DNA of 64,000 nucleotides, from assembly GCA_021805825.1 (NCBI GenBank), contig JAJZEC010000006.1:1-64000 (forward strand), written 5' to 3'. The stretch is from Pseudomonadota bacterium (lineage in GTDB: Bacteria; Pseudomonadota; Gammaproteobacteria; Burkholderiales; Burkholderiaceae_C). The notes under the pieces are model-generated. The model did not search any database and had not been told where the DNA came from. It saw nothing but the letters and a program-made list of their open reading frames with translations. Positions within the stretch are counted from its first letter, which is position 1. Each line of letters starts with the position of its first letter. The position numbers and the translations under genes are program-made. This document shows positions 44,301 through 52,942 of the stretch, one piece after another.

Positions 44301-46251
44301 CGATGGCGTCGAGGTCGGCACTGTCGTTGGCCACCAGCACCAGCATCGCCCACAGGCGCCCCGAGCGGCGCAGCGGCAGGGTCATGGCTTCCTGCGTGCA
44401 GCCAGCCAGCGCATAGGGCTTCCACGGGCGGATCAGCGGCGACTCGGTGTCGCGCTCCAGCGCCGGCTCGGCCTCGCGCCAGCTGCGCGACAGCGCGTCC
44501 TGGCCGTCGTCCCGCACCTGCAGCGGCAGGCCGGCCAGGGTTTCCCGCGCGTGCCCGGCGGCAGCGACGATGCGCACCGTGCCCTGGGCATCGGGCTGGC
44601 CGATCCAGGCCGCGGCGAACAGTCCGCCCTCCAGCAGGCGCGTGCACGCGGTGTCGAGCAGTTCGCCTTCGCTGCGCGACGCGATCAGCACGTCGATCTG
44701 CGAGAAGACCGTGCGCATCAGTTCGCCCTGGCGCTCGTGCGCGCGCAGCGCCTCCTGTTGCGCGGCCAGCAGATCCAGGCGCTCCAGGCCACGGCCGATG
44801 GCCTCGCCCATGTCGCCGAGCACGCCGGCGAAATCGGCGTCGAAGCGCAGGGCCTCGTCCCACACCAGCGACAGCACGGCGTCGAGTGCGCCGTGGCGGC
44901 GGATCGGAAGCGCGGCGCAGGCGTGCAGCGCGTGGGCTGCCGCGCGCGCGCCGCCGGGGCGATCCGGGCGTGCCAGGTCGGGGTCGAACTGCAGGTCGGC
45001 GCTGCGCCAGGCGTCGTCGAAGGGGTCGCCGTGCCGTGCCTGCTGCGCACGATCGCCCACGAAGCCCAAGGCGGCCTCGCGCAGGTAGGCGCTCGGCCCG
45101 GCGCTGGCCAGCACCTGCGCGCCCTGCGCGCCGTCGTCGCGCCCGATCCAGGCCAGGCGCACACCGGCCAGCTCCACCGCGGCGTTGCACACCCCCTGCA
45201 GCAATTCGGACTCCGCGGTCGCCGCGGCGATCAGTTCATGCACCCGCACCCGCAGCGCCTGCAGGCGGGAGACGCGTTCAAGCGCTTGCCGCGAACCGGC
45301 CTCGCGGTCGCGCAGCGCGCGGCTGCGTCGCGCGTCGCGCGCCAGCAACCAGCCGCCCATTACCGTGAAGAGCAGCAGCAACGCGATCGCGGGCAGCAGC
45401 GCGCGCGCCCACTGCGCGAGCAGCACGCTGCGCGGCAGCGCCGCGATCACCAGGTAGGGCAGGCCGCCCACGCGCACCCAGGCGCCCAGCACGGATTGGG
45501 CCTGCTGCCCGACCACGCCGCGGAAGTCGCCGCTGCCGGATCCGAGCAGGGAACGCAGCGGAAGATCCAGGCGCAGCGGTCGGCCATAGGGCGTCAGGCT
45601 GACCGGGTAGCCCACCTGCGGCAGGCCGTCGACATCGCGCACGACGGTCAGGCTGGCGCGCGGATCGTCCGTCAACAGTTCGCGCAACGCCGGCGACAGC
45701 CGATGGGGATGCGTGACCACCAGCCAGCTTGCGCTGCCCACGCGCAGCATGTCCCCGCTCAACCAGCGGCCGGGTTGCCCGGGTACCGCCACCGGGGGCA
45801 ATGCGCAGCTTTGCGCACCGGCGCCCGGGCAGGCGGCCCAGTCGCCGCGGATGGCCGCCGCGATGCGCGTGTCGAAGGCAGGGTAGCGCGCGGGGTCGTG
45901 CGCCGCGGCCAGCACTTTCGCGGACGCACCCAGCAGCAGCAGGTTGTCGTTACCCGGCCACCGCGCGAGGGCCTCGCGCAGTGTGGCCGCCGCATCCGGC
46001 GAGCTCTCCAGCGCGGCATCGATCTGGCGCAGCTGCGCGACGCGGCTGGCCAGCTGCTGCTGCATGTCCCGGGCATACACCGCCGCGCCCACGCGCAGCA
46101 GCCTCAGCGCGTGCGCACGGGTCGACTGCCATTGCTGCCACCCCAGTGCGGCGCAGGCCGCGCACAGCAGCACACCCAGCAGCACGAACCTGCCGCTCGC
46201 TGGCCGCGCCGGGGGCGCGGCTGCCGGGTCGGGGGATCGGGCGGCGCACAT
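41386..46251 (-). CDS. 1621-residue GAF-GAF-GGDEF-globin-GAF-EAL-CZB c-di-GMP protein
   Basis: An N-terminal helix (21-38) and a second (about 283-303) enclose a periplasmic sensor. Two GAF-like domains (about 330-490 and 510-670) lead to GGDEF (about 685-850) with an intact motif (765-769) and RxxD I-site (R756-D759). Residues about 870-1000 resemble a globin-coupled-sensor domain, with H952 in GRVHAMIGV at the proximal-His position. A third GAF-like region (about 1030-1180) precedes an EAL domain (about 1200-1450) whose motif is EVL, with MDDLGSGYSS and MEGLES intact. The C-terminus (about 1475-1545) looks like a CZB zinc domain with H1481, C1510, H1538 and H1542. Domain calls for globin, GAF3 and CZB are mine from motif reading. 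Confidence 0.85.
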   Translation of the reverse strand: MCAARSPDPAAAPPARPASGRFVLLGVLLCAACAALGWQQWQSTRAHALRLLRVGAAVYARDMQQQLASRVAQLRQIDAALESSPDAAATLREALARWPGNDNLLLLGASAKVLAAAHDPARYPAFDTRIAAAIRGDWAACPGAGAQSCALPPVAVPGQPGRWLSGDMLRVGSASWLVVTHPHRLSPALRELLTDDPRASLTVVRDVDGLPQVGYPVSLTPYGRPLRLDLPLRSLLGSGSGDFRGVVGQQAQSVLGAWVRVGGLPYLVIAALPRSVLLAQWARALLPAIALLLLFTVMGGWLLARDARRSRALRDREAGSRQALERVSRLQALRVRVHELIAAATAESELLQGVCNAAVELAGVRLAWIGRDDGAQGAQVLASAGPSAYLREAALGFVGDRAQQARHGDPFDDAWRSADLQFDPDLARPDRPGGARAAAHALHACAALPIRRHGALDAVLSLVWDEALRFDADFAGVLGDMGEAIGRGLERLDLLAAQQEALRAHERQGELMRTVFSQIDVLIASRSEGELLDTACTRLLEGGLFAAAWIGQPDAQGTVRIVAAAGHARETLAGLPLQVRDDGQDALSRSWREAEPALERDTESPLIRPWKPYALAGCTQEAMTLPLRRSGRLWAMLVLVANDSADLDAIVQDTLLRTAELLSQALTEIDLKQLLQARESEQAHLARHDALTGLANRLALEQHLPHAMARARRGGHQLAIGVLDLDDFKPVNDTYGHAAGDRLLQQLGARLQAQLRESDLLARLGGDEFVLVLDELDATHPRQVLGAVLARLHRAVEQAFEPGPGVRVEIGMSMGLALYPEHGEEPDSLLRQADAALYAVKAAKGRRQRWWLLSGEHIDDTPEEELDPYGEAAAELLGKVQSELQQIDEDFVAQYWDQLPADSPNGRILATLGEDERLRLRQHQSAYLRRLLQPRLQRQQQEEEALRLGRVHAMIGVDGAASMAALAQYGATLQRATQRLPLRLDARVRLQAVLQQRLALDLQATQRGALEVQHQCQAHLAAMEMSLAAWEQSGQLPRHVVNHLGQLPGVCGVACGRPDADSHYVLEFASGIAQAYLQALRDCGLQPDFRRGALQTSPGATQRAWSSGQIASDANEGQLPEIGPVALRFGVRSVAAIPLLDRHGHVHQVLTLLASHPAQFEAPAMRIWLESAQHHLGPAFQRSLGGPTQQPIAATRRSRLHELLYGGGLRLHVQPLVNLHTGQADEVEVLARLQDGDTVLHPGAFLDAFGNHELRILFRKGLELTLQWLRSWDAQGWKLGASLNLPPSVLIDPGCPQWIAQALQHSGVSADRLHLELLETHEDQFDSQRRDLAIARLSDLGVRLIMDDLGSGYSSLRRMRSLPFHTVKIDQHIVQQAQEEPVKTIAFVGSLVRMAQGLNMQVTMEGLESADLVEMALALGVERGQGYALARPMPAGDLVPWLRTWRWQLDAASPDTGLGRQALLHSRDVAPLDWQRLIAFHQQFRDCLAHSLRGEGAPLQWRVVCRDDSCLLGRWMRRHAETIWPGARSAFARAQDLHAEFHRQAGDLLRDAEDGQRRAQVLQQLADGALDGVTDRLVRALHRLSWSMSAASHEEPEIRHDADAAHDAGQERPRVAAPLRA

Positions 46252-46329
46252 CCCGACATTGTGGCAGCGACGGGGCCGCCACGGCAGGATCGCTGCCCCC
46301 GGATTCAGGGGGGCGCGGAGCCTGTCTCG

Positions 46330-47100
46330 TCACTGAAACGTGAATTGGGTGGTACTCGAGTTGACGGTGTCGTACGCAGTGGTGAAATTCGCCGACAACG
46401 TGCTCGGGTTGGTCCAGGTCAGCAGGTTGATCGCGTTCGGGTCGGCGGTGCCGAGGTTCGCGAGGTAGTACTCGACGCCGCGCAACACCAGATCCTGGGC
46501 GTCGCCGGCAGCCGGCGCGCTGGTCACGCTGGTCGCGGGCAACTGGAACTCCGACTGCACTCGGGCCACCGCGGTGGCATAGTTGGCCTGCGACAGTCCG
46601 CCGGGCAGGTTTTGCGCGATCGCCGTGGCGATGGTGGTCAGCGGGGACACCACCACGTTGACCGTACCGCCGCCGCCGCTGAAGGCCAGCGCCTGCAGGC
46701 TGGCGTTGGTCGTCGACAGGTTGGTCAGCGAGGCCGCGGCCTTGCTCGCGTAGTTGGTGTAGCTCCCACCGATGATCTGTACCAGCACCGGCCCGTAGAA
46801 ATTCGGCAGCGCCTGCACGAAGCGGCCATTGCCGTCGGTGCTGATGCAGCCGCTGGTCAGCAGCGTGCCGGTGCCCACCGCGGGGGTGACCGAGGTGTTC
46901 AGCGGGTTGCCCAGGCCGTTGGCGACCGCGTACAGGCAGACATTGGCGCTGCCGCTGACCGCAGCCCCGGAATCCATCAGCACCTGTCCGTCCAGGGTGG
47001 AGCCGCTGTACTGGTTGCTCGTGCCGCCACCGCAGGCGGCAAGGGCGAGGCACAGGCTGAGCGCGGCGAGCAGCGCGCCGCGGCGGAAAGGGCTAGACAT
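46330..47100 (-). CDS. Hypothetical lipoprotein
   Basis: This 256-residue protein has a signal peptide ending in a lipobox (LALAAC, Cys23), so it should be lipidated and exported. The mature part begins with a Gly-rich linker and a beta-rich region (about 35-120) that resembles carboxypeptidase-regulatory-like folds. The Ser/Thr/Asn-rich remainder contains many short repeats of TT/LT/NLS character. No catalytic motif was recognised. It lies 25 bp downstream of smg on the same strand and ends 78 bp before the giant c-di-GMP gene. Confidence 0.75.
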   Translation of the reverse strand: MSSPFRRGALLAALSLCLALAACGGGTSNQYSGSTLDGQVLMDSGAAVSGSANVCLYAVANGLGNPLNTSVTPAVGTGTLLTSGCISTDGNGRFVQALPNFYGPVLVQIIGGSYTNYASKAAASLTNLSTTNASLQALAFSGGGGTVNVVVSPLTTIATAIAQNLPGGLSQANYATAVARVQSEFQLPATSVTSAPAAGDAQDLVLRGVEYYLANLGTADPNAINLLTWTNPSTLSANFTTAYDTVNSSTTQFTFQ

Positions 47101-47125
47101 GGAGGCGGCTCCGGGCAGGGACCGG

Positions 47126-47584
47126 TCAGTGCACGACGCGGTCGGTGGCTTCGACGAACAGTTCGTCCAGGATCAGCGCGTCCGGCTCCTCGTCGAGACG
47201 CCAGAGCACCATCAGCACGATGGTCTTGAGTTGTTCCAGGGGCAGTTGCTTGATGCCGGTGGCCACCGCGCGCTCGACCACGATCTCCCGCCAGTGCGGC
47301 TGGATGGTTCCGGCAGACTCCAGGAAATTCAGGTAGCCCACGGCGTCCACGCCGAGGCATTCGAGTTCGCTGCCTTCGTACAGGCGCAGCGAGGCGGCGC
47401 TGGGAGCGCCCAGCGTGCGGCTGTCGGCCACAGACACCTCCAGCCCGCGCAGCCAGTGCAGCGCATCGCTGATCTCCTCGGTCTCGAAACCCGCGGCGCT
47501 GAGCTTGCGCGAGAGCTGGCCCGGCTCCGGGCAGGCCTGCGGATGCCAGTAGGTTTCGTAGACGTACATCAGGATGTCGAACAT
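47126..47584 (-). CDS. smg: Smg family protein (DUF494)
   Basis: This 152-residue acidic protein matches Smg along its length, with MFDILMYVYETYW at the N-terminus and LEQLKTIVLMVLWR near the C-terminus. Smg is a conserved proteobacterial protein of unclear function, and in many genomes it lies directly after dprA, as here (34 bp gap). It is soluble with no signal peptide. The usual partner topA does not follow; a lipoprotein gene takes its place. Confidence 0.92.
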   Translation of the reverse strand: MFDILMYVYETYWHPQACPEPGQLSRKLSAAGFETEEISDALHWLRGLEVSVADSRTLGAPSAASLRLYEGSELECLGVDAVGYLNFLESAGTIQPHWREIVVERAVATGIKQLPLEQLKTIVLMVLWRLDEEPDALILDELFVEATDRVVH

Positions 47585-47618
47585 GAAGGCATTCTATGCA
47601 CAACGGCCGCGACCGCGA

Positions 47619-48785
47619 TCAGCCACCGGAATCGACCGGCGGCTGCTGATCGGCGGGCGTCACGCGCTGCAGCCGGCCGCCGGGAAGGCGTGCCACCAGC
47701 CCCAGCAGTTCGAGTTCCAGCAGATGCTCGTTGAGCCGCGCAGCGGTGGCGCCGCTGCGTGCCAGCAGCGCATCGAAGCCGAGGATTCCGCCGCCCAGGA
47801 AGTCAAGCACCCGTTGCGCCGGGGGCGCGAGCGGCGCGCCCGGCGCCGCGCCTGGCGCCGCAGGCGCCTGCCCCCAGCCGAGTTCGCGCAGGATGTCGTC
47901 GGGCGTCTCCACCAGCTGCGCGCCGTCGCGCAACAGGCGGTGGCAGCCGCGCGCCATCGGGTTGTGGATCGAGCCCGGCAGCGCAAACACCTCGCGCCCC
48001 TGCTCGGCGGCGAGACGAGCCGTGATCAGCGAGCCTGAACGCAACGCGGCTTCGGTAACCAGCACGCCGCAGGCAAGGCCGCTGATGATCCGGTTGCGTC
48101 GTGGGAAGTGATGCGCGAGCGCGGGCGCTCCCAGTGGCCATTCGGACAGCAGCAAGCCATCGCGGGCGATGTCCTGCGCAAGTTCGCGTTGCGCAGCCGG
48201 GTACACGCGATCGCAGCCGGTGCCCAGCACCGCGATGGTCGATCCACCGCCCTCGGCCTGCAAGGCACCGCGGTGGGCCTGCGCGTCGACGCCATGCGCC
48301 AGTCCGGACACCACGGTCACGCCGGCACCGGCCAGCGCCTGGGCGAACCGGTGGGCATCACGCTCGCCCTGCGCGCTGGGGTGGCGCGAGCCGACCACCG
48401 CGAGCAGGCGCGGGCGTGCCAGCAGGCTGAGCTCACCCCATGCCCACAGCAGCGGAGGAGGGTCGGCGATGTGCAGCAGGGCGCGGGGGTAGCGGGCGTC
48501 GTCCAGGGTGATCAGGTGCCGCCCGGGCTGGCTCAGCCAGTCGGGGGCGCGCTCCAGCAAGGCGCGCAGCGCCGCGGGCGGCTCGGCAAGCAGCGCGGTG
48601 GCTTCGCGCGGCGGCAGCACCTGCTGCAGGCTGTGCAGGTCGCGGCTCAGTACCTGCTGCGGAAGGCCGAAGGCGCGCAGCAGGCGCTGCACCGCGAGCG
48701 GGCCGATTCCCGGGCTGTAGTTCAGGCGCAGCCAGGCCAGCAGCTCGGCGTTGCCGCCGCGCTGCCCCGCCGTCTGCGCGTGCAC
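47619..48785 (-). CDS. dprA: DNA processing protein DprA
   Basis: This 388-residue protein is started at GTG 48785, just past the LysM-gene stop; longer frames overlap that gene. It has an N-terminal SAM/HhH-like region (LAWLRLNYSPGIGPLAVQRLL), the Rossmann DprA core (VVGSRHPSAQGERDAH, VSGLAHGVDAQAHRGAL, AVLGTGCDRVYP, FPRRNRIISGL and TEAALRSGSLITARLAAEQGR), and a C-terminal winged-helix (about 320-385). DprA loads RecA onto incoming single-stranded DNA during natural transformation. The gene is the classical neighbour of smg. Confidence 0.93.
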   Translation of the reverse strand: MHAQTAGQRGGNAELLAWLRLNYSPGIGPLAVQRLLRAFGLPQQVLSRDLHSLQQVLPPREATALLAEPPAALRALLERAPDWLSQPGRHLITLDDARYPRALLHIADPPPLLWAWGELSLLARPRLLAVVGSRHPSAQGERDAHRFAQALAGAGVTVVSGLAHGVDAQAHRGALQAEGGGSTIAVLGTGCDRVYPAAQRELAQDIARDGLLLSEWPLGAPALAHHFPRRNRIISGLACGVLVTEAALRSGSLITARLAAEQGREVFALPGSIHNPMARGCHRLLRDGAQLVETPDDILRELGWGQAPAAPGAAPGAPLAPPAQRVLDFLGGGILGFDALLARSGATAARLNEHLLELELLGLVARLPGGRLQRVTPADQQPPVDSGG

Positions 48786-48807
48786 CCGTGCAAATTCCGC
48801 TGGCGGC

Positions 48808-49962
48808 TCAGGGCGAGGTGACCGCGTCCGGAACCTGCACCTCGGTCGTCGCCCGCAGCACCAGGCCGAAGCTGACATGCTCGAAGGTGCGGAAGACCAT
48901 CAGCAGACCGTCGTGTCGCGCGGGAATGCTGATCAGCGGGCGCCCCGGCACCGTGGTGTCATGCACCTCGCGCGGCGGCTTGACAATGGCCAGCACGTCG
49001 CCGCGCCGCAGGCCCTCGGCGCGACCGAGGTCGATGGCCACCACGCTGTCCTTGCCGGCCATCGTGTGGTCACCATAGATGGAAATGATGTTGCCGTGCA
49101 TCGGGTGCGCCGGCGGCCTGGGCACGAAATTCAGGTACTGGCGCGGGGGTATGGCGATCAGGCGGTCGCCGACCGAGATCTCCCGTTGCATCGTGCGCGC
49201 GCGCACGGTGGCCACCGCGTCCTTGCCGCGCGGGCCGTGGATCACGTCCACCGTGCCGACGTAGTTCGACTCGTAGGCGATGATCTTGTGGGTGAAGGGG
49301 TTGCGCAACGGGCGTTGCGGGCGGTAGACGTCGAAGCGCTCGGTGTTGCCCACGGGGCCACGGACATAGGCGATGCCCTGCGGCTCGAGGATCACGTGGC
49401 CCGTGCCCAGAGCGACGATGCGCGGGGAGCGCTGCAATTGCTCGGGATCGACGATCAGCGGGCGCGTCAGGAAGGGCTGCACGAGCGCCGGGTCCAGAGT
49501 CGGGATGCCCTGCGGAGCCAGGGATTCGTAGTGGATGCCCGGTTCGACGCGCACGGTGGGAATCTCCCCCTGCCCCTGCAGGCTGAGGGTGGCGCGGCCG
49601 CCGGCGATGTGCAGCACCAGAACCTGCCCGGGGAAGATCCAGTGGGGGTTGCGGATGCGCTGCAGGTTCATTCCCCACAGGTCGGGCCAGTTCCAGGGCT
49701 GGCGCAGGTACAGCCCGGAGATGCGCCACAGGGTGTCGCCCTTGCGCACCTCGTAGCGTGCCGGCGCGCCCGCGGCGAGCTCGCTTACCGGTACGCCGCG
49801 CTGCGCGGCCTGCTGGGCGCGCGCGCGTTGCTGGGGCGCCACCGGCAGGTTCGGCAGCCCGTTCAACGGCGGCGCGGCGGAAGCGGCTGCCTGCGCTGCC
49901 AACGAGCCCAGCCAGAAGAGCAGCGCCGTGGCACCGGCATGGGCAAAGAGCTTGCGTTGCAT
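48808..49962 (-). CDS. LysM-domain exported protein
   Basis: This 384-residue protein is started at ATG 49962, giving a signal peptide (MQRKLFAHAGATALLFWLGS). A LysM domain sits at about residues 70-125 (YEVRKGDTLWRISGLYL, then NPHWIFPGQVLVL). The remaining ~250 residues are a beta-rich domain of no known fold with GTVDVIHGPRGKDAVATV and GDHTMAGKDSVVAIDLGRAEGLRRGDVLAI. It is conserved upstream of dprA in Burkholderiales and should bind peptidoglycan in the periplasm. Its stop is 22 bp before the dprA start. Confidence 0.88.
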   Translation of the reverse strand: MQRKLFAHAGATALLFWLGSLAAQAAASAAPPLNGLPNLPVAPQQRARAQQAAQRGVPVSELAAGAPARYEVRKGDTLWRISGLYLRQPWNWPDLWGMNLQRIRNPHWIFPGQVLVLHIAGGRATLSLQGQGEIPTVRVEPGIHYESLAPQGIPTLDPALVQPFLTRPLIVDPEQLQRSPRIVALGTGHVILEPQGIAYVRGPVGNTERFDVYRPQRPLRNPFTHKIIAYESNYVGTVDVIHGPRGKDAVATVRARTMQREISVGDRLIAIPPRQYLNFVPRPPAHPMHGNIISIYGDHTMAGKDSVVAIDLGRAEGLRRGDVLAIVKPPREVHDTTVPGRPLISIPARHDGLLMVFRTFEHVSFGLVLRATTEVQVPDAVTSP

Positions 49963-50346
49963 GAAGGAGCCCCCAGGAAGGACAATGAGCAGGAACGGCG
50001 CAGTGTGCATGCGGTGGTGCGGCAAGGCCCGCCGGCTTCGCCGCGGGGGCTTGCGCTGCGGCCGCCCGCCCCCACATTCTCGTGCATGCGGCAAGATGCA
50101 CGCGCTGCTGCGGTTGTCTGACGCCGCGCTCGTATGGCGCGTTGCTTCAGCGCGCAACAGCGGCGGCAGTGCGTCAATATCGTGCGTCAATATCCTTAGG
50201 CCGCAAAGGGTCGAATGCTTGTTACATTGTCTCCATAAATCGCGAAGGGCCGCAATCAAAACCCCGGTTCGGCCCGATCGGAAGTTGCATGAAAGCTGCG
50301 CCCCAACCCGGTTCGCCGCGCGGTATGGGAGCCCCGGGAGTTCGTC
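49963..50346. other. 384-bp divergent intergenic region before def
   Basis: This gap separates the LysM gene (leftward) from def (rightward). It holds a tandem 13-bp repeat (50169-50194) and an AT-rich patch around 50217-50240 that may contain the def promoter. No convincing -35/-10 pair or small ORF was identified. Confidence 0.5.
50169..50194. repeat. Perfect tandem 13-bp repeat
   Basis: GTGCGTCAATATC occurs twice with no spacer (50169-50181 and 50182-50194), about 150 bp before def. It could be a regulator site or a small slippage duplication. Confidence 0.5.
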
Positions 50347-50859
50347 ATGGCCCTACGTGAGATCCTTCAATACCCAGATCCCCGATTGCAGAAGGTAGCC
50401 CGGCCGGTGGCCGTGGTCGACGACCGCGTGCGCGCGATCGTCTCCGACATGTTCGAAACCATGTACGCCGCCAAGGGTGTAGGGCTGGCCGCGACCCAGG
50501 TCGATGTGCATGAACGCATCATCGTCGTCGACACCTCGGAGTTGCGCGACCAGCCGATGGTGCTGATCAACCCGGAAATCCTCGAGCGCGACGATCAGGG
50601 CAAGGAATGGGAGGAAGGCTGCCTGTCCCTGCCCGGCATCTACGACAAGGTCACGCGCCCCGACCGCGTGCGGGTGCGGGCGCTCGATGCGCGCGGCGAG
50701 AGCTTCGAGTTCGACGCCGACGGGCTGCTGTCGGTGTGCGTGCAGCATGAAATGGACCATCTCGAAGGCAAGGTGTTCGTCGATTACCTGTCGGCGCTGA
50801 AGCGCAACCGCATCAAGGCGCGCATGCGCAAGCGCCAGCGTGAAACCGAGCCCGCCTGA
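50347..50859 (+). CDS. def: Peptide deformylase
   Basis: This 170-residue protein has all three deformylase motifs: GVGLAATQ (motif 1), EEGCLSLPG (motif 2, with metal-binding Cys) and [11 protein letters not shown] (motif 3, HExxH). It removes the formyl group from the N-terminal methionine of new proteins using Fe2+. It overlaps the fmt start by 20 bp, so formylation and deformylation functions are coupled in one operon. Confidence 0.97.
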   Translation: MALREILQYPDPRLQKVARPVAVVDDRVRAIVSDMFETMYAAKGVGLAATQVDVHERIIVVDTSELRDQPMVLINPEILERDDQGKEWEEGCLSLPGIYDKVTRPDRVRVRALDARGESFEFDADGLLSVCVQHEMDHLEGKVFVDYLSALKRNRIKARMRKRQRETEPA

Positions 50860-51874
50860 GCCCGCCGCGGCCGCCGCGGCCGCCCACGCGCAGCCGACGC
50901 TGCGCGTGGCCTACGCCGGAACGCCGGAGTTCGCCGCCGTCGCGTTGCGCGCGCTGTTGCAAGGCGGGTACGAGGTGCCGCTGGTGCTGACGCAGCCGGA
51001 TCGACCGGCAGGGCGCGGCCTGCGCGCGCAGGCCGGCGCGGTCAAGCAACTGGCGCTGGAGCGCGGCCTGGCGCTGGCTCAGCCGCGCGGCCTGCGCCTG
51101 GACGGGCGCTACGCCGAGGACGCGCAATGCGCCCGCCAGGCCCTGCTGCGGGCGGCGCCCGATGTGCTGGTCGTGGCGGCCTACGGCCTCATCCTGCCGC
51201 AATGGCTGCTCGACCTGCCGGCCCTGGGATGCCTGAACATCCACGCCTCGCTGCTTCCACGCTGGCGTGGCGCGGCGCCGATCCAGCGCGCCATCGAGGC
51301 TGGTGACGCGGTCACCGGGGTCAGCATCATGCGCATGGATGCCGGGCTCGACACCGGGGCCGTCTACCGCACGCAGGAAATCCCCATTCTGGGTGACGAC
51401 ACCCAGGCCAGCCTGCTGCCGCGACTGGCGCAGTCGGGCGCCAGCCTGCTGCTGCAGGTGCTGCAGGATCTGCGATCCGGGGTCGCAGACCCGGTGGCCC
51501 AGCCGAATGACGGCATCTGCTACGCAGCAAAGATCGACAAGGCCGAGACCTGGCTCGATTTTCGTTGCGCGGCGCCCGAACTCGAGCGCCGCATACGCGC
51601 CTTCGCTCCCCACCCGGGAGCGAGAACGTCCTTCGACGGCATCGAACTGAAGGTGCATGGCGCGCGCGTGGGCAGCGCGACGGCGGCGGCCGCGCCGGGC
51701 TGCGTGGTCGCCGCCGGCGCGGAAGGCATCGAGGTCGCCTGCGGCCAGGGCACGCTGCGGCTTACCCACCTGCAGCGCGCCGGCGGCAGGCCGCTGCAGG
51801 CGGCCGAGTTGTTGCGTGGGCTGCCGATCCGCCCCGGGCAGTGCTTCGCCACCGGCGCGCCCGAGGTCGGCTGA
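50840..51874 (+). CDS. fmt: Methionyl-tRNA formyltransferase
   Basis: This 344-residue protein has a GTG start within the def 3' end. The N-terminal formyltransferase domain has [39 protein letters not shown] (catalytic region with N-x-H) and [11 protein letters not shown]. The C-terminal OB-like domain runs from about residue 225. A short Ala/Pro-rich stretch precedes the domain, slightly longer than usual. It formylates initiator Met-tRNA with 10-formyl-THF. Confidence 0.96.
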   Translation: MKPSPPEPAAAAAAAHAQPTLRVAYAGTPEFAAVALRALLQGGYEVPLVLTQPDRPAGRGLRAQAGAVKQLALERGLALAQPRGLRLDGRYAEDAQCARQALLRAAPDVLVVAAYGLILPQWLLDLPALGCLNIHASLLPRWRGAAPIQRAIEAGDAVTGVSIMRMDAGLDTGAVYRTQEIPILGDDTQASLLPRLAQSGASLLLQVLQDLRSGVADPVAQPNDGICYAAKIDKAETWLDFRCAAPELERRIRAFAPHPGARTSFDGIELKVHGARVGSATAAAAPGCVVAAGAEGIEVACGQGTLRLTHLQRAGGRPLQAAELLRGLPIRPGQCFATGAPEVG

Positions 51875-51931
51875 ATCGTCGTCGGCTTCCCCGCTGGTGC
51901 GCATTTGTCCGCTGCGCTAGCATCGGCGGCC

Positions 51932-52942
51932 ATGTTGCAAAACGTAAATGTTCCCGGTCGGGTGTTGCCGCGGGCCGCCAATCTGCTGCGCGCGGCTGCC
52001 TTGCTGGCTCCGTCGGCGCTGGCTGCCGCGGGGCTCGCCTCCTGGGTGCACCTTCGTGCGCCCTGGCCGGCGTTGCTGGCGTTGGGCGCGGCGCTTGCCG
52101 GCTATGTCCTGGCCCCGCCGCTGCTGCTGCACCTGCTGGGCGCGCGCGCAGTCGACCCCTCCGGTGCGCCGCACCTGCTGGCGATGATCCGCGAACTGGC
52201 TGCGCGCTGCGCGATGCCCGTGCCACGCGTGTGCGTGCTCGACAGCCACTCGCCCAACGCCTGGGCGGTGGGCCACGCCGGCGGCGCGCACAGCCTGATG
52301 TTGACCAGCGGGATCCTGCGGCTGCTCGACGAGGCCGAGCTGCGCGCGGTGCTGGCGCATGAGTTCAGCCATATGGAGCGCTGGGATCCGCTGCCGTCGA
52401 CCCTGGCCGCGGCCTTCGGGGGGCTGCTGTCGGCGCTGGCCCATGCCGGCGCGCCCGGGCCCTCCGATCGCATGGCCGACGAGGCTCCGGCGCCGGCTCC
52501 GCTGTGGCTGCTGCTGGCGCCGCTGTCCGCCGGGATGGCGCGTCTGGCCCGGGCCCGCTGGCAGGACATCGTCGCCGATCGCGCGGGCGCTGAGCTGTGC
52601 GGCGACCCGGCGGCGCTGGTGCGCGCGCTGCACCTGCTGCACGCCGACGAGCGGCGCGTGCTCGCACTCGCGGTGCGCCACCCTGCGACGGCGTCGATGA
52701 TGGTCTGCGACCCTTTGCCGCAACGTGGAGGGCTGCGGCGCATGTTCCGCGCGCATCCGCCGCTGGAACAGCGCCTGCGCGCGCTGGGCGAACAGCCGGT
52801 GGTCGCGGCGCAGGCCTCAGGCGCGGCGATCGAAGGCGCCTTCGAGGGCGGAGTCGATCAGCAGGCCGGCCAGGCTGTACAGCAGGGAGCCGACGAGGGC
52901 TGCGCCGAAGCCGCGAACCTCGAATCCCGAGCTCAGCGCTGA
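51932..52942 (+). CDS. M48-family membrane metalloprotease (HtpX-like)
   Basis: This 336-residue protein is started at ATG 51932. It has two N-terminal hydrophobic helices (about 20-70), the zinc motif HEFSH (H143, H147) and two further hydrophobic segments (about 155-170 and 188-205). The third zinc ligand, normally Glu, appears as Asp212 in QDIVADRAGAEL. The gene follows fmt, as htpX does in Burkholderiales. The last ~45 residues are low complexity and antisense to the convergent YvlD-like gene (126-bp overlap), so the C-terminal tail may not be functional. Its inferred role is membrane-protein quality control. Confidence 0.8.
   Translation: MLQNVNVPGRVLPRAANLLRAAALLAPSALAAAGLASWVHLRAPWPALLALGAALAGYVLAPPLLLHLLGARAVDPSGAPHLLAMIRELAARCAMPVPRVCVLDSHSPNAWAVGHAGGAHSLMLTSGILRLLDEAELRAVLAHEFSHMERWDPLPSTLAAAFGGLLSALAHAGAPGPSDRMADEAPAPAPLWLLLAPLSAGMARLARARWQDIVADRAGAELCGDPAALVRALHLLHADERRVLALAVRHPATASMMVCDPLPQRGGLRRMFRAHPPLEQRLRALGEQPVVAAQASGAAIEGAFEGGVDQQAGQAVQQGADEGCAEAANLESRAQR

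Noticed and set aside
41308-47229. Plus-strand ORF of almost 2000 codons opposite the giant c-di-GMP gene and lipoprotein
   Set aside because: Continuous openness follows from high GC at the third position; it spans several real genes and shows no motif.
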